A DNA stretch of 15,088 nt from an uncultured Oxalobacteraceae bacterium. GTDB lineage: Bacteria > Pseudomonadota > Gammaproteobacteria > Burkholderiales > Burkholderiaceae. The notes beneath the pieces were generated by a model. That model searched no databases. It was not told the origin of the DNA and saw nothing but the letters and a program-made list of their open reading frames with translations. The stretch is taken from the NCBI GenBank assembly GCA_946480015.1, contig CAMLIL010000119.1, positions 1 through 15,088 of the forward strand, in the 5' to 3' direction. The translations under genes were made by a program, and so were the position numbers. How positions within the stretch are numbered: the first letter of the stretch is position 1; each line of letters starts with the position of its first letter. This document shows positions 1-7,413 of this stretch, one piece after another.

Positions 1-1186
1 CGCATTCCTTCCAGTTGGTCAGGTTCGAGCCGGTCAGGTCGGCCGAGCCGCCCAGAAATTCCGGCAGCGACGGCGCCAGCGCCTGGATCGCGTTCTGGCT
101 GGCCTTGCGCGTGGCGATGGTTTCCTTCTTCTCGATGGTCGAGGCGACCGCCTTGGCCAGCACATCGTCGAAATTGGCCGGCAGATTGCCTTTCATGCGG
201 CGTTCCAGTTCGGCCGCCTCGAGCGGGAACTGCACGCGGTAAGCGGCAAACAGCTCGCTCCACTGGGTCTCGAAAGCCGCGCCCTGGGCTTTGGCGTTCC
301 AGGCGGCATAGATGTCGGCCGGAATATCGAATGGCACCGAGTCCCACAGCAGGTGCTGGCGTACCGCCGCGCATTCCGCGTCGCCCAGCGCCGCGCCGTG
401 CACCTTGTCGCCGCCCTGCAGATTGGGCGAACCCTTGCCGATGATGGTCTTGCAACAGATCAGGGTCGGTTTGTCCGAAGTCTTGGCCTTGGCGATGGCG
501 GCGTCCACTGCGGCGATGTCGTGGCCGTCCACGGCCGGGATCACGTTCCAGCCATAGGACTCGAAACGCTTCGGCGTGTCGTCGGTGAACCAGCCTTCGA
601 CCTTGCCGTCGATCGAAATGCCATTGTCGTCGTACAGGAAGATCAGTTTTTTCAGGCCCAGGGTGCCGGCCAGCGAGCACACCTCGTGCGAAATGCCTTC
701 CATCAGGCAGCCATCGCCCAGGAAGGCGTAGGTGTAGTGATCGACGACCTCGAAACCGGGCTTGTTGAATTCAGCGGCCAGCAGGTATTCCGACAGCGCC
801 ATGCCCACCGCATTGGCAATGCCCTGCCCCAGCGGGCCGGTGGTCGTTTCCACGCCCGGGGTGATGTCGACTTCCGGGTGGCCCGGGGTCTTCGAGTGCA
901 TCTGACGGAAATTCTTGATGTCTTCCATGGAGAGGTCGTAGCCCGACAGGTGCAGCAGCGCGTAGTGCAGCATCGAGCCGTGGCCGTTCGACAGCAGGAA
1001 GCGGTCGCGGTTGATCCATGTCGGATTGGCCGGATTGTGCTTGTAGTGGCCGCTCCACAGCGCCACCGCGATGTCAGCCATGCCCATCGGCATGCCAGGG
1101 TGGCCGGAATTGGCCTTCTGGACAGCATCCATCGCCAGCGCACGGATTGCGTTGGCCATCAAGGTAGTTGGTAAGGTAGGTTTCAT
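1..1186 (-). CDS. tkt: Transketolase, N-terminal part (gene runs off the left edge)
   Basis: The enzyme moves two-carbon ketol units between sugar phosphates in the non-oxidative pentose phosphate pathway, using thiamine diphosphate (TPP) and a divalent metal in the cytosol. About 395 of the usual 660-670 residues are visible, covering the TPP-binding (PP) domain and the start of the pyrimidine-binding domain. Family landmarks are [14 protein letters not shown] (27-40), the [14 protein letters not shown] stretch (65-78), [14 protein letters not shown] (117-130), the TPP motif GDGCLMEG (157-164) and DDNGISIDG (186-194). The frame is open to the edge, where it ends in ...LTNWKEC. I chose the ATG at 1186 because the resulting start ([17 protein letters not shown]) matches related proteins; no strong ribosome site precedes it, and an in-frame ATG at 1160 is the alternative. 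It is divergent from rsmE across a 124-base gap. Confidence 0.95.
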   Translation of the reverse strand, partial: MKPTLPTTLMANAIRALAMDAVQKANSGHPGMPMGMADIAVALWSGHYKHNPANPTWINRDRFLLSNGHGSMLHYALLHLSGYDLSMEDIKNFRQMHSKTPGHPEVDITPGVETTTGPLGQGIANAVGMALSEYLLAAEFNKPGFEVVDHYTYAFLGDGCLMEGISHEVCSLAGTLGLKKLIFLYDDNGISIDGKVEGWFTDDTPKRFESYGWNVIPAVDGHDIAAVDAAIAKAKTSDKPTLICCKTIIGKGSPNLQGGDKVHGAALGDAECAAVRQHLLWDSVPFDIPADIYAAWNAKAQGAAFETQWSELFAAYRVQFPLEAAELERRMKGNLPANFDDVLAKAVASTIEKKETIATRKASQNAIQALAPSLPEFLGGSADLTGSNLTNWKEC

Positions 1187-1250
1187 GAGAAGAGTCGATA
1201 AGACTTAGGATTGGGAATGCGGTGGCGGTGCATAGCTTGCTTAGCCAAGT

Positions 1251-1280
1251 ATTTTACCAGACTGGGGGGTGCCGAATTAA
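1251..1280 (-). promoter_or_regulatory. Candidate promoter for tkt, overlapping the rsmE promoter
   Basis: On the minus strand a TAAAAT -10 (complement of 1251-1256) follows a TTAATT -35-like hexamer (complement of 1275-1280) after 18 bases. This would give a leader of about 58 bases before the tkt start. The -10 matches sigma70 well and the -35 is weak. The assignment is by eye. Confidence 0.35.
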
Positions 1281-1283
1281 AAT
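1254..1283 (+). promoter_or_regulatory. Candidate promoter for rsmE
   Basis: A TTACCA -35-like hexamer (1254-1259) and a TAAAAT -10 (1278-1283) are separated by 18 bases, 27 bases before the rsmE start. Each hexamer lies within the opposite element of the divergent tkt promoter. The -35 is weak. Confidence 0.35.
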
Positions 1284-1310
1284 GCATTCTTTGCCGATAT
1301 CTCATTTGCA

Positions 1311-2033
1311 ATGCCGCGCTTTTTCTGCCCCCAACCGCTCCTCGTGGGCGACACCATCTCCCTGCCCGAGGCGGTAGCCCATCACGTGCACGTGCTGCGC
1401 CTGCAGCCGGGCGACGAGCTGACGGTATTTAATGGCGAGGGCGGCGAGTATCTGGCCGCGCTGGTCTCCTGCGAAAAACGCCGCGCCAGCGCCGTCATCC
1501 GCGCCTTCGTCGAACGCGATGCCGAACTGCCCTACGCGATCACCCTGGCCCAGGCCTTGCCGGAAGCGTCCAAGATGGACTGGATCATTGAAAAGGCGGT
1601 GGAAATGGGCGTGGCGGCGGTCCAGCCGCTGGCGGCCCAGCGCTGCGTGGTGCGCCTGTCGGGCGAGCGCGCCGAAAAACGCCATGCCCACTGGCAAGGC
1701 GTGATCGAAGCCGCCTCCGAACAAAGCGGGCGCAACCGGCTGGCCCGGCTGGCGCCGGTGGAAAACTACCATCAGTGGATCGGCCAGACCGATCTGCACA
1801 AACGCATCCTGCTGTCGCCGCGCGGCACCGAGTCGCTGGCCGCATGGGCGCGCCATCAGCCGCCCCAGGCGGTAACCCTGATCATCGGCCCGGAAGGCGG
1901 CTTGACCGCGCAGGAGGAAGACGCGGCCATTGCCCAAGGCGCACTGGCGTTGACGATGGGCGAACGCATCTTGCGCACCGAAACGGCCGGTATTGCCGCT
2001 TCGGCAAGTCTTGCCGCAATCTGGTGCACCTAA
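1311..2033 (+). CDS. rsmE: 16S rRNA (uracil-1498-N3)-methyltransferase RsmE
   Basis: RsmE methylates N3 of U1498 in helix 44 of 16S rRNA on the 30S subunit, using S-adenosylmethionine. The 240-residue length is normal for the family. The N-terminal PUA-like RNA-binding domain covers about residues 1-70 (MPRFFCPQPLLVGD..., then HHVHVLRLQPGDEL). The C-terminal SPOUT methyltransferase domain carries QALPEASKMDWIIEKAVEMG (81-100), EQSGRN (137-142) and the two knot motifs that bind the methyl donor, IIGPEGGLT (191-199) and MGERILRTETA (216-226). The ATG at 1311 gives the expected N-terminus but has no clear Shine-Dalgarno sequence, so its short leader may be weakly translated. The 64 bases after the stop, up to the convergent TBDR gene, show no clear terminator. 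Confidence 0.96.
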   Translation: MPRFFCPQPLLVGDTISLPEAVAHHVHVLRLQPGDELTVFNGEGGEYLAALVSCEKRRASAVIRAFVERDAELPYAITLAQALPEASKMDWIIEKAVEMGVAAVQPLAAQRCVVRLSGERAEKRHAHWQGVIEAASEQSGRNRLARLAPVENYHQWIGQTDLHKRILLSPRGTESLAAWARHQPPQAVTLIIGPEGGLTAQEEDAAIAQGALALTMGERILRTETAGIAASASLAAIWCT

Positions 2034-2097
2034 GACATCTTGAGGGTCAGACAGTGTTGGCAGAAGCGGCCCGCGCTGGTGAACAGGGACGCGGCAC

Positions 2098-5004
2098 TTA
2101 GAACTTGTAGTTGGCGGTCAGATAGAACGTCCGGCCCATGGGATCGGCATAGCGCCCGTCATAACCCACCTGATTGCCCCCGCCCGCATTGCGGATCGAC
2201 AGCGGAGGATCCTTGTCCAGCAGGTTCCTGATGCCGAAGGTAAGGAGGAAGTTCTGGTTCACGTTGGCCTTGAGCTGGTAATCGACCGTCAGGTAATCGC
2301 TCACATCGCGCTCCATCGCCACCACTGCGCCGATGCTGCCATCGGCATTGACCTCGCGTACCGACGCATCGTCTTCCGTCAGCGGCTGGTCGCGATAGCC
2401 CGAGCGGTAGTTGAAACTGAGCGAATTGAACAAGCGGTCCGAACTCTTGAGCGACAGGACCAGCCGCGAAATCGTACGGAACGTAACATTGTTATAAGAA
2501 TCGAAGCGGCCAATGCTGTGCTCCACGCCGGTCGAGCTTCCGGGCACATCCTGCTCAGCCTTCAGCATATAGGTACCGGTCCAGTTGGCGGTCAGGCTGC
2601 CGATGGCGGTCTTGCCCAGGCGGTAGGTGAAATCCCAGTCGATCCCCTGATAGTGCGCGCTCGACAGATTCACCGGCGACAGCGTGGCGGCCAGCACATT
2701 GCTCTTCTGGATAGGATCGTAATAAATCGAAATCCATTTGTCGGCCAGTGCCGGATCTTCGAAAATTTGCTGCTGCGACAAGGCCTCCACCTTGTTCTTG
2801 AGCTTCACGTCCCACCAGTCCAGGCCCAGCGACAGGCTGGGCATCGGCTCGATGCGAAACCCAAGGGTGGCCTGCTTGGACGTTTCCGGCTTCAGGCCGG
2901 CGTCGCCACGCAAGGGGTTGCCATCGGTGAGCAAATTGTATTCGGACGAACCGGGCTTGCAGTACAGGTAGCGCGGATCGGTCTTGACCGTGATCGGGCA
3001 GGCGAAGAAGTTCGACGAGCCGAAGTTCTTGAGCGGATCGGCAATGTCGTTCATGGTCGGCGCCTTGAAGCCGGTGCCGTAAGAACCGCGCAGCAGTACC
3101 GCCGAAGTCGGCGTGTAGCGCATCGACAGCTTGTAGGTGGCCTTCGACACATCGTTGCCGACCTCGCCCGGCGCACTGGCCTTGCCATTCACGTCGTAGC
3201 TGACGTTATGCTTCTGGACGGCGTCGTAGCTGTCGTAGCGCACCGCGGCGGTCGCTTCCAGATTCTTCATCAGCGGCATCAGCAACTCGGCAAACGTGCC
3301 CCAGTTGTTGCGCGTGGCGTCCAGCGCCTGCAGCCCGGTGCTGCCGCCGATGGCCACGTCGGTGTAGCCCGGATGCTGCGGTCCCGGCCCCTGGTAGATC
3401 TCGGACGGCTCGTCGATGTAGCGCTGGCGCGTGAAGTCGCCGCCCACGCCCAGCGAGGCGCGCCCGCCCGGCAGGTCGAATAGTTCCGTCGAGGCGCGCA
3501 CATTGGCCACGTCGATGCGCGACTTGATGGTTTCCAGGTTGCCGTGCAACACCGCCGGCGCCAGCACCGAGGCGCCGTCCGGATTGACCAGATAGGGATT
3601 GTAGGCGCCCGACTTGACCAGCGCTTCGAAGGTGTCGGCCGAGATGTAGCCGGCCACCGCGTCGTCCTTCTGCCGGTTGCGCGAGTGGGTGTAGGCGGCG
3701 CTGATATCCCAGTTGGCCCAGCGCGTGTCCATGCCGATCACGGCGTGCAGGGCGTCGGTGCCGTACTTGTCGGTGCGCCCGCCCGCATCCACGCCGCGGT
3801 AGTAGAGGAAGGCGTCGGTGACGTCGGCCGGGTTGATGCCCAGGCCCGGCAGCAGCGGCAGCACATTGGCGTTGTAGGCGCCGATATAGCTCGGGTTGAT
3901 GGTCTTCACGCCGGTGGCGGCATCGGTGCTGAAGGTGGTCAAAGGCTGCGCGGGCGGGGCATAGCGCGCGGTGCTGGAAAAGCGCGAGAGCACCAGTTCG
4001 CCGAACAGGGTGGTGCTGTCGTTCAGGCGGAAATTGCCGTTGGCGAAGACGCTGTCGCGCTTCATTTGCGGCAGCAATTCCACGGTGGCCGGATAGTCGA
4101 AGCGGCAGGCGCCGCCGCGCGGGAAGGTGTTGGGGCTGCTGCACTTGCCGTTCTTGATCAGGTCGACCGACAGCACTTCGTCGAAGGCATTGTCGCCGCT
4201 GCCACCGACCACTTCCACGTTGGCCGGGGTGGAGTTGATACTGTTCTGCCAGGTCACGTACTGCTTGCCGTTATTGCTGAACTGGCGCACCCCGCTCCTG
4301 GAAAAGTCGCGCTGGGTGGCGTTCAATTCCTTCTGCTCGTCGTGGCTGTAGGTCAGCAGCACGTTGTAGCGGTCTTTCTCCAGGTCGCCGAAGCCTTTCG
4401 AGATGGCCACGTTGGCGCTCTTGCCGCCGGATTTCTGCGGGGCGTTATAGGTCAGCTCGACATTCAGGTCGGTCTGGTTCCTCTTCAAAATAAAGTTGAT
4501 CACCCCGGCAATCGCGTCGGAGCCGTACAGGGTCGAGGCGCCGTCGGTGAGGATTTCGACCCGCTCGACCGCCGACAAGGGAATGCTGGCCAGGTTGACC
4601 GCGCTGCCGGTGCCGTACGGCGCCATGCGGCGGCCGTTGAGCAGGACCAGGGTGTAATCGGTGCCGATGGCGTGCACCGAGGCGCTTTGCACGCCCGCGC
4701 CGCTGCCGTTGATGGAATTGGAGGCGGTAATAAAACCTTGCATGGCGGGCAGCGCGGCCACCAGATCGGCCACGCTGGTCACGCCGACCTGCTCGATCTG
4801 CGCCCGGGTCAGCGTTTGCACGGGCAGCGAGCCTTCGGCGGCAATCCGCTTGATCGACGAGCCGGTGATCTCGACCCGCTGCATGACGGCGCTGTCGTCG
4901 GTTTGCTGGGCCAGCGCGTTGGCCGACAACACGGTCAAGCCAATGGCGGCGCCACGGCAAAATCCCTGGCGCAATGAACGCGCCATGACGGTTTCTTTGA
5001 ACAT
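2098..5004 (-). CDS. TonB-dependent outer membrane receptor (TBDR 1), substrate unknown
   Basis: This 968-residue outer membrane protein would import a scarce ligand using energy from TonB-ExbBD. Residues 1-32 form a signal peptide ending ALA|QQ. A TonB-box-like segment, MQRVEITGSSIKR (41-53), leads into the plug (about 45-175), which contains TLVLLNGRRMAPYG and the DGASTLYGSDAIAGVINFI block (154-172). The rest is a 22-strand-type barrel ending in ...FYLTANYKF, with the terminal aromatic residue typical of outer membrane proteins. Two cysteine pairs (CSSPNTFPRGGAC and a later FFACP...YCK) fall in predicted extracellular loops. I chose the ATG at 5004, preceded by GAGG at 10 bases; the open frame continues to 5145 but that extension does not look like protein, and an in-frame ATG at 4986 is possible. 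It shares the plug pattern with the receptor at 7414 but is clearly diverged. The substrate cannot be told from sequence. Confidence 0.92.
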   Translation of the reverse strand: MFKETVMARSLRQGFCRGAAIGLTVLSANALAQQTDDSAVMQRVEITGSSIKRIAAEGSLPVQTLTRAQIEQVGVTSVADLVAALPAMQGFITASNSINGSGAGVQSASVHAIGTDYTLVLLNGRRMAPYGTGSAVNLASIPLSAVERVEILTDGASTLYGSDAIAGVINFILKRNQTDLNVELTYNAPQKSGGKSANVAISKGFGDLEKDRYNVLLTYSHDEQKELNATQRDFSRSGVRQFSNNGKQYVTWQNSINSTPANVEVVGGSGDNAFDEVLSVDLIKNGKCSSPNTFPRGGACRFDYPATVELLPQMKRDSVFANGNFRLNDSTTLFGELVLSRFSSTARYAPPAQPLTTFSTDAATGVKTINPSYIGAYNANVLPLLPGLGINPADVTDAFLYYRGVDAGGRTDKYGTDALHAVIGMDTRWANWDISAAYTHSRNRQKDDAVAGYISADTFEALVKSGAYNPYLVNPDGASVLAPAVLHGNLETIKSRIDVANVRASTELFDLPGGRASLGVGGDFTRQRYIDEPSEIYQGPGPQHPGYTDVAIGGSTGLQALDATRNNWGTFAELLMPLMKNLEATAAVRYDSYDAVQKHNVSYDVNGKASAPGEVGNDVSKATYKLSMRYTPTSAVLLRGSYGTGFKAPTMNDIADPLKNFGSSNFFACPITVKTDPRYLYCKPGSSEYNLLTDGNPLRGDAGLKPETSKQATLGFRIEPMPSLSLGLDWWDVKLKNKVEALSQQQIFEDPALADKWISIYYDPIQKSNVLAATLSPVNLSSAHYQGIDWDFTYRLGKTAIGSLTANWTGTYMLKAEQDVPGSSTGVEHSIGRFDSYNNVTFRTISRLVLSLKSSDRLFNSLSFNYRSGYRDQPLTEDDASVREVNADGSIGAVVAMERDVSDYLTVDYQLKANVNQNFLLTFGIRNLLDKDPPLSIRNAGGGNQVGYDGRYADPMGRTFYLTANYKF

Positions 5005-5010
5005 GATAGG

Positions 5011-5103
5011 GATACCTCGGTATTTGGGAGGGGGAATCCCTTGCCGGCGGCCTGATCGGCGTGGGCAAGGGTCCGTTCCCTGGCGCCGCCTATGGCGCCA
5101 GGG
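5011..5103 (-). promoter_or_regulatory. Structured 5' leader of TBDR 1: two perfect hairpins and a possibly masked ribosome site
   Basis: Read on the minus strand, the first hairpin is CCCTGGCGCC-ATAGGC-GGCGCCAGGG (5103-5078), a 10-bp perfect stem with a 6-base loop. The second is CCCTTGCC ... GGCAAGGG (5071-5038), an 8-bp perfect stem with an 18-base loop. After these come CCCCCTCCC and the ribosome site GAGG inside ATACCGAGGTAT (5022-5011), itself an inverted repeat. CCTC in the upstream tract can pair with GAGG, leaving a 9-base loop. No T-run follows the hairpins, so they are not intrinsic terminators. I recognise no known riboswitch class. The inverted repeats are seen directly; a regulatory role is inferred. 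Confidence 0.45.
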
Positions 5104-5176
5104 TGGGCGCGCGCGCAATTGTGGCTGGCGCCGCCCGGACAACATAAGTTTGCATGCACAAACAAACCTTCAAACA

Positions 5177-5205
5177 TGTAAACATACTGAACAAGGCGGT
5201 GTCAA
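5177..5205 (-). promoter_or_regulatory. Candidate promoter for TBDR 1
   Basis: A perfect TTGACA (complement of 5200-5205) is followed after 17 bases by TTTACA (complement of 5177-5182), a poor -10. The -10 lies within the palindrome ATGTTTACAT (5176-5185), so a regulator bound there would cover it. Transcription from here would give a leader of about 165 bases containing the two hairpins. Confidence 0.4.
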
Positions 5206-5301
5206 TTGAACTCTAGTCAATTAGCGCATTTACAACAGCGTCCCGTGCGTCTTACCTCGATCTAAGCGTACCGGGCCGTTCTCGGGTATAGGGGAAGCGG
5301 G

Positions 5302-5307
5302 TAAAAT
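5302..5307 (+). promoter_or_regulatory. Candidate -10 element for the flavoprotein gene
   Basis: TAAAAT lies 45 bases before the chosen ATG. No good -35 is present at 16-18 bases upstream (TTCTCG at 17). Weak call. Confidence 0.25.
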
Positions 5308-5352
5308 AGCGGGTTCGGCGCCGTGCCGCTGCCCTTCAGTACCCGGATTCCC

Positions 5353-6981
5353 ATGTTGCGACTCAATGAAGTAAAACTGCCGCTCGAACACTCCGAGCAA
5401 GAACTCACCGATGCCATCCTGGCGCGCCTGGCGATTCCGGCCGCTGCCCTGCTGGGCTATACCGTGTACAAACGCAGCTATGACGCGCGCAAGAAGAGCG
5501 CGATCACCTTCATTTATTCGCTCGACGTGCAGGTCGCCGACGAAGCGGCCGTGCTGGCGCGCGCCCACCACGATATCCATGTCGGTCCGACCCCGGACAC
5601 CAGTTACCACTTCGTGGCCGGCGGCGAGCAAGCCCAGGGACATGACCGCAACGAGCGCCCGATCGTCATCGGCACCGGGCCGTGCGGCCTGTTCGTGGCG
5701 CTGATCCTGGCCCAGATGGGCTTGCGTCCGCTGATTCTCGAACGCGGCAAGGTGGTGCGCGAACGCACGGTCGACACCTTCGGTTTCTGGCGCCAGCGCA
5801 AGCTCAATCCGGAATCGAACGTGCAGTTCGGCGAAGGCGGCGCCGGCACTTTTTCCGACGGCAAGCTGTACAGCCAGATCAAGGATCCCAAGCATTACGG
5901 CCGCAAGGTGCTGACCGAATTCGTCAAGGCCGGCGCGCCGGAAGAAATCCTGTACGTCAGCAAGCCGCACATCGGCACCTTCCGGCTGGTCAAGATGGTC
6001 GAGCAGATGCGCGAAACCATCCAGGCGCTGGGCGGCGAGTACCGCTTCGACACCAAGGTCACCGATATCGATGTCGAAGGCACGGGCGAGGCGCGCCAGA
6101 TTCGCGGCGTGATGCTGGCCAATGGCGAGCACATCGCCAGCCGCCACGTGGTGATGGCAATCGGCCACAGCGCGCGCGACACCTTTGAAATGCTGTACGA
6201 GCGCGGCGTGTATATCGAAGCCAAGCCGTTTTCGGTCGGCTTCCGGGTCGAGCACCCGCAATCGCTGATCGACGTGTGCCGCTTCGGCCCCTTCGCCGGC
6301 AACAAGCTGCTGGGCGCGGCCGACTACAAGCTGGTGCACCACGCCGCCAACGGCCGCTCCGTGTACAGTTTTTGCATGTGCCCCGGCGGCACGGTGGTGG
6401 CGGCAGCCTCCGAACCGGGCCGCGTGGTCACCAACGGCATGAGCCAGTATTCGCGCAACGAGCGCAACGCCAACAGCGCCATCGTGGTGGGCATCACCCC
6501 TGAAGTCGATTATCCCGGCCACCCGCTGGCCGGCATTGCCCTGCAGCGGCGGCTGGAAGAAGGCGCTTTTGCTTTAGGCGGCGGCAACTACAACGCCCCG
6601 GCGCAACTGATGGGCGACTTCGTGCAGGGACGGCCATCGGCGGCGCTGGGTTCGGTGCTGCCCTCGTTCAAACCCGGCATCCACCTGACCGACCTGGCCC
6701 CCTCCCTGCCCGACTACGCCATCGTGGCGCTGCGCGAAGCCTTTCCGGCCTTCGACCGCCAGGTCAAGGGTTACTACAAGGAAGACGCCCTGCTGACCGG
6801 GGTCGAAACGCGCACCTCGTCGCCGATCCGCATCAAGCGCCGCGACGACAACCTGCAAAGCCTGAACACGCGCGGCCTGTTCCCGGCCGGTGAAGGCGCC
6901 GGGTATGCCGGCGGCATTCTGTCGGCGGCGGTGGACGGCATCAAGGTGGCTGAAGCGGTAGCGCTGTCGATGGCCCAATAA
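5353..6981 (+). CDS. FAD-dependent oxidoreductase of the uncharacterised COG2509 type
   Basis: This 542-residue protein is predicted to be a soluble cytosolic flavoprotein whose reaction and substrate are unknown in the family. Residues 1-100 form an N-terminal domain with the conserved YTVYKRSYDARKKSAITFIY segment (37-56). The dinucleotide-binding motif is RPIVIGTGPCGLFVALILA (102-120), with the expected acidic residue at LILERGK (E130). Other family hallmarks are NVQFGEGGAGTFSDGKLYSQ, the SFCMCPGG motif, TRTSSPIRI and a C-terminal FAD-contacting GEGAGYAGGILSAAVDG (513-529). I chose the ATG at 5353 because MLRLNEVKLPLE fits the family; an in-frame GTG at 5323 would add ten residues, and neither has a strong ribosome site. 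It stands alone on its strand between two divergently arranged TBDR genes, which does not by itself imply a functional link. Confidence 0.85.
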   Translation: MLRLNEVKLPLEHSEQELTDAILARLAIPAAALLGYTVYKRSYDARKKSAITFIYSLDVQVADEAAVLARAHHDIHVGPTPDTSYHFVAGGEQAQGHDRNERPIVIGTGPCGLFVALILAQMGLRPLILERGKVVRERTVDTFGFWRQRKLNPESNVQFGEGGAGTFSDGKLYSQIKDPKHYGRKVLTEFVKAGAPEEILYVSKPHIGTFRLVKMVEQMRETIQALGGEYRFDTKVTDIDVEGTGEARQIRGVMLANGEHIASRHVVMAIGHSARDTFEMLYERGVYIEAKPFSVGFRVEHPQSLIDVCRFGPFAGNKLLGAADYKLVHHAANGRSVYSFCMCPGGTVVAAASEPGRVVTNGMSQYSRNERNANSAIVVGITPEVDYPGHPLAGIALQRRLEEGAFALGGGNYNAPAQLMGDFVQGRPSAALGSVLPSFKPGIHLTDLAPSLPDYAIVALREAFPAFDRQVKGYYKEDALLTGVETRTSSPIRIKRRDDNLQSLNTRGLFPAGEGAGYAGGILSAAVDGIKVAEAVALSMAQ

Positions 6982-7003
6982 GCGTCGCTCCCGGCCGGTT
7001 TTT

Positions 7004-7111
7004 GTCGCCCTCGCGCATGCGGGGGCCCATGCCCACGCAAGGTACCGCGCCAACATCTTGTCTCCGCCGTATGGCCCCCCCACGGAGCGGGCCGCCGAAG
7101 CTGAGGGCGAC
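7004..7111. repeat. REP doublet (REPIN-like inverted pair), copy 1
   Basis: The left arm begins GTCGCCCTCGCG-CATGCGGG (7004-7023) and is itself palindromic. The right arm reads GTCGCCCTCAGCTTCGGCGG on the minus strand (from 7111 leftwards). The two arms thus face each other and share the GTCGCCCTC tip. A related pair lies at 12590-12682. This matches the general form of REP/REPIN elements dispersed between bacterial genes; no REP-associated transposase is present in the window. Confidence 0.55.
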
Positions 7112-7154
7112 AGTCTTGGCTCGACATTTGCGACTCCCGTCGCCCGACAAATGT

Positions 7155-7249
7155 CTGTTTACAGCAACAAACTCCTCCCCCGATTTATAAAAATTTACAG
7201 GTATTTACCGCCCCATCTATATCTTTACAAACATTTACATCAGGAATAT
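7155..7249 (+). repeat. Cluster of five TTTACA-type repeats, two pairs at 10-base spacing
   Basis: TTTACA occurs at 7158, 7194, 7234 and 7244, and TTTACC at 7204. The pairs 7194/7204 and 7234/7244 each have a 10-base step and are exactly 40 bases apart, so all four face the same side of the helix. The first copy lies inside the palindrome CTGTTTACAG (7155-7164). They could be sites for a regulator of TBDR 2 or a curved A+T-rich promoter segment. Confidence 0.4.
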
Positions 7250-7265
7250 CAACCATTTAGCGCGC

Positions 7266-7279
7266 TGGTAGCGCTAACA
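7266..7279. promoter_or_regulatory. LacI-family-like operator upstream of TBDR 2
   Basis: TGGTAGC|GCTAACA is a 14-base palindrome with six of seven pairs matching and a central CG, the usual form of LacI-family operators. An overlapping perfect inverted repeat, TTAGCGC-N7-GCGCTAA, spans 7257-7277. It lies 36 bases upstream of the TTGACA element. No regulator gene is in the window. Confidence 0.4.
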
Positions 7280-7314
7280 GATTACTCAGAACAATAGTTT
7301 ATTCCACCAGACAT

Positions 7315-7344
7315 TTGACATACAATCGGGCGGCGGATTATCTG
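7315..7344 (+). promoter_or_regulatory. Candidate promoter for TBDR 2
   Basis: A perfect TTGACA (7315-7320) is followed after 18 bases by TATCTG (7339-7344), a weak -10. An alternative -10, TACAAT (7321-7326), has only a poor -35 (TTTATT, 7298-7303). Either would start transcription about 60-80 bases before the TBDR 2 ATG. Confidence 0.35.
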
Positions 7345-7413
7345 CAAGACAAGATTTTGCGAAGGGTCCGTTCAAGCAGGTCAACCCAAACCCGCCCCTC
7401 TGGAGTGTATGTA

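Larger units (their letters stand above)
5005..5352. other. Gene-free control region between TBDR 1 and the flavoprotein gene
   Basis: No gene is supported here. The left half is G+C-rich and holds two perfect hairpins in the presumed TBDR 1 leader. The right half (about 5140-5240) is markedly A+T-rich and holds the TBDR 1 promoter candidate. It also has an inverted repeat, GTTTG-CATGCA-CAAAC (5148-5163), a palindrome, ATGTAAACAT (5176-5185), and a direct repeat TCAATT (5202-5207 and 5217-5222). Just before the flavoprotein gene, GCGGGT is repeated around a TAAAAT hexamer (5297-5314). Confidence 0.7.
6982..7413. other. Gene-free region upstream of TBDR 2
   Basis: No gene is supported. The left quarter is a G+C-rich REP doublet (7004-7111). 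From about 7150 the composition turns sharply A+T-rich, with TTTACA repeats, a LacI-like operator and a promoter before the TBDR 2 start. A short CCGGCCGG followed by TTTTT (6991-7003) lies just after the flavoprotein stop but cannot form a proper hairpin, so I do not call it a terminator. Confidence 0.7.

Noticed and set aside
3544..4977. A 477-codon open frame antisense to TBDR 1
   Set aside because: Shadow of the receptor gene; low-complexity Gly/Val/His/Arg-rich translation without any family resemblance.
5230..6522. A 430-codon open frame antisense to the flavoprotein gene
   Set aside because: Shadow frame; the sense strand encodes a protein with clear FAD motifs.
6991..7003. CCGGCCGG followed by TTTTT after the flavoprotein gene as a terminator
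   Set aside because: The palindrome has no loop and the stem would be too short to form a terminator hairpin.
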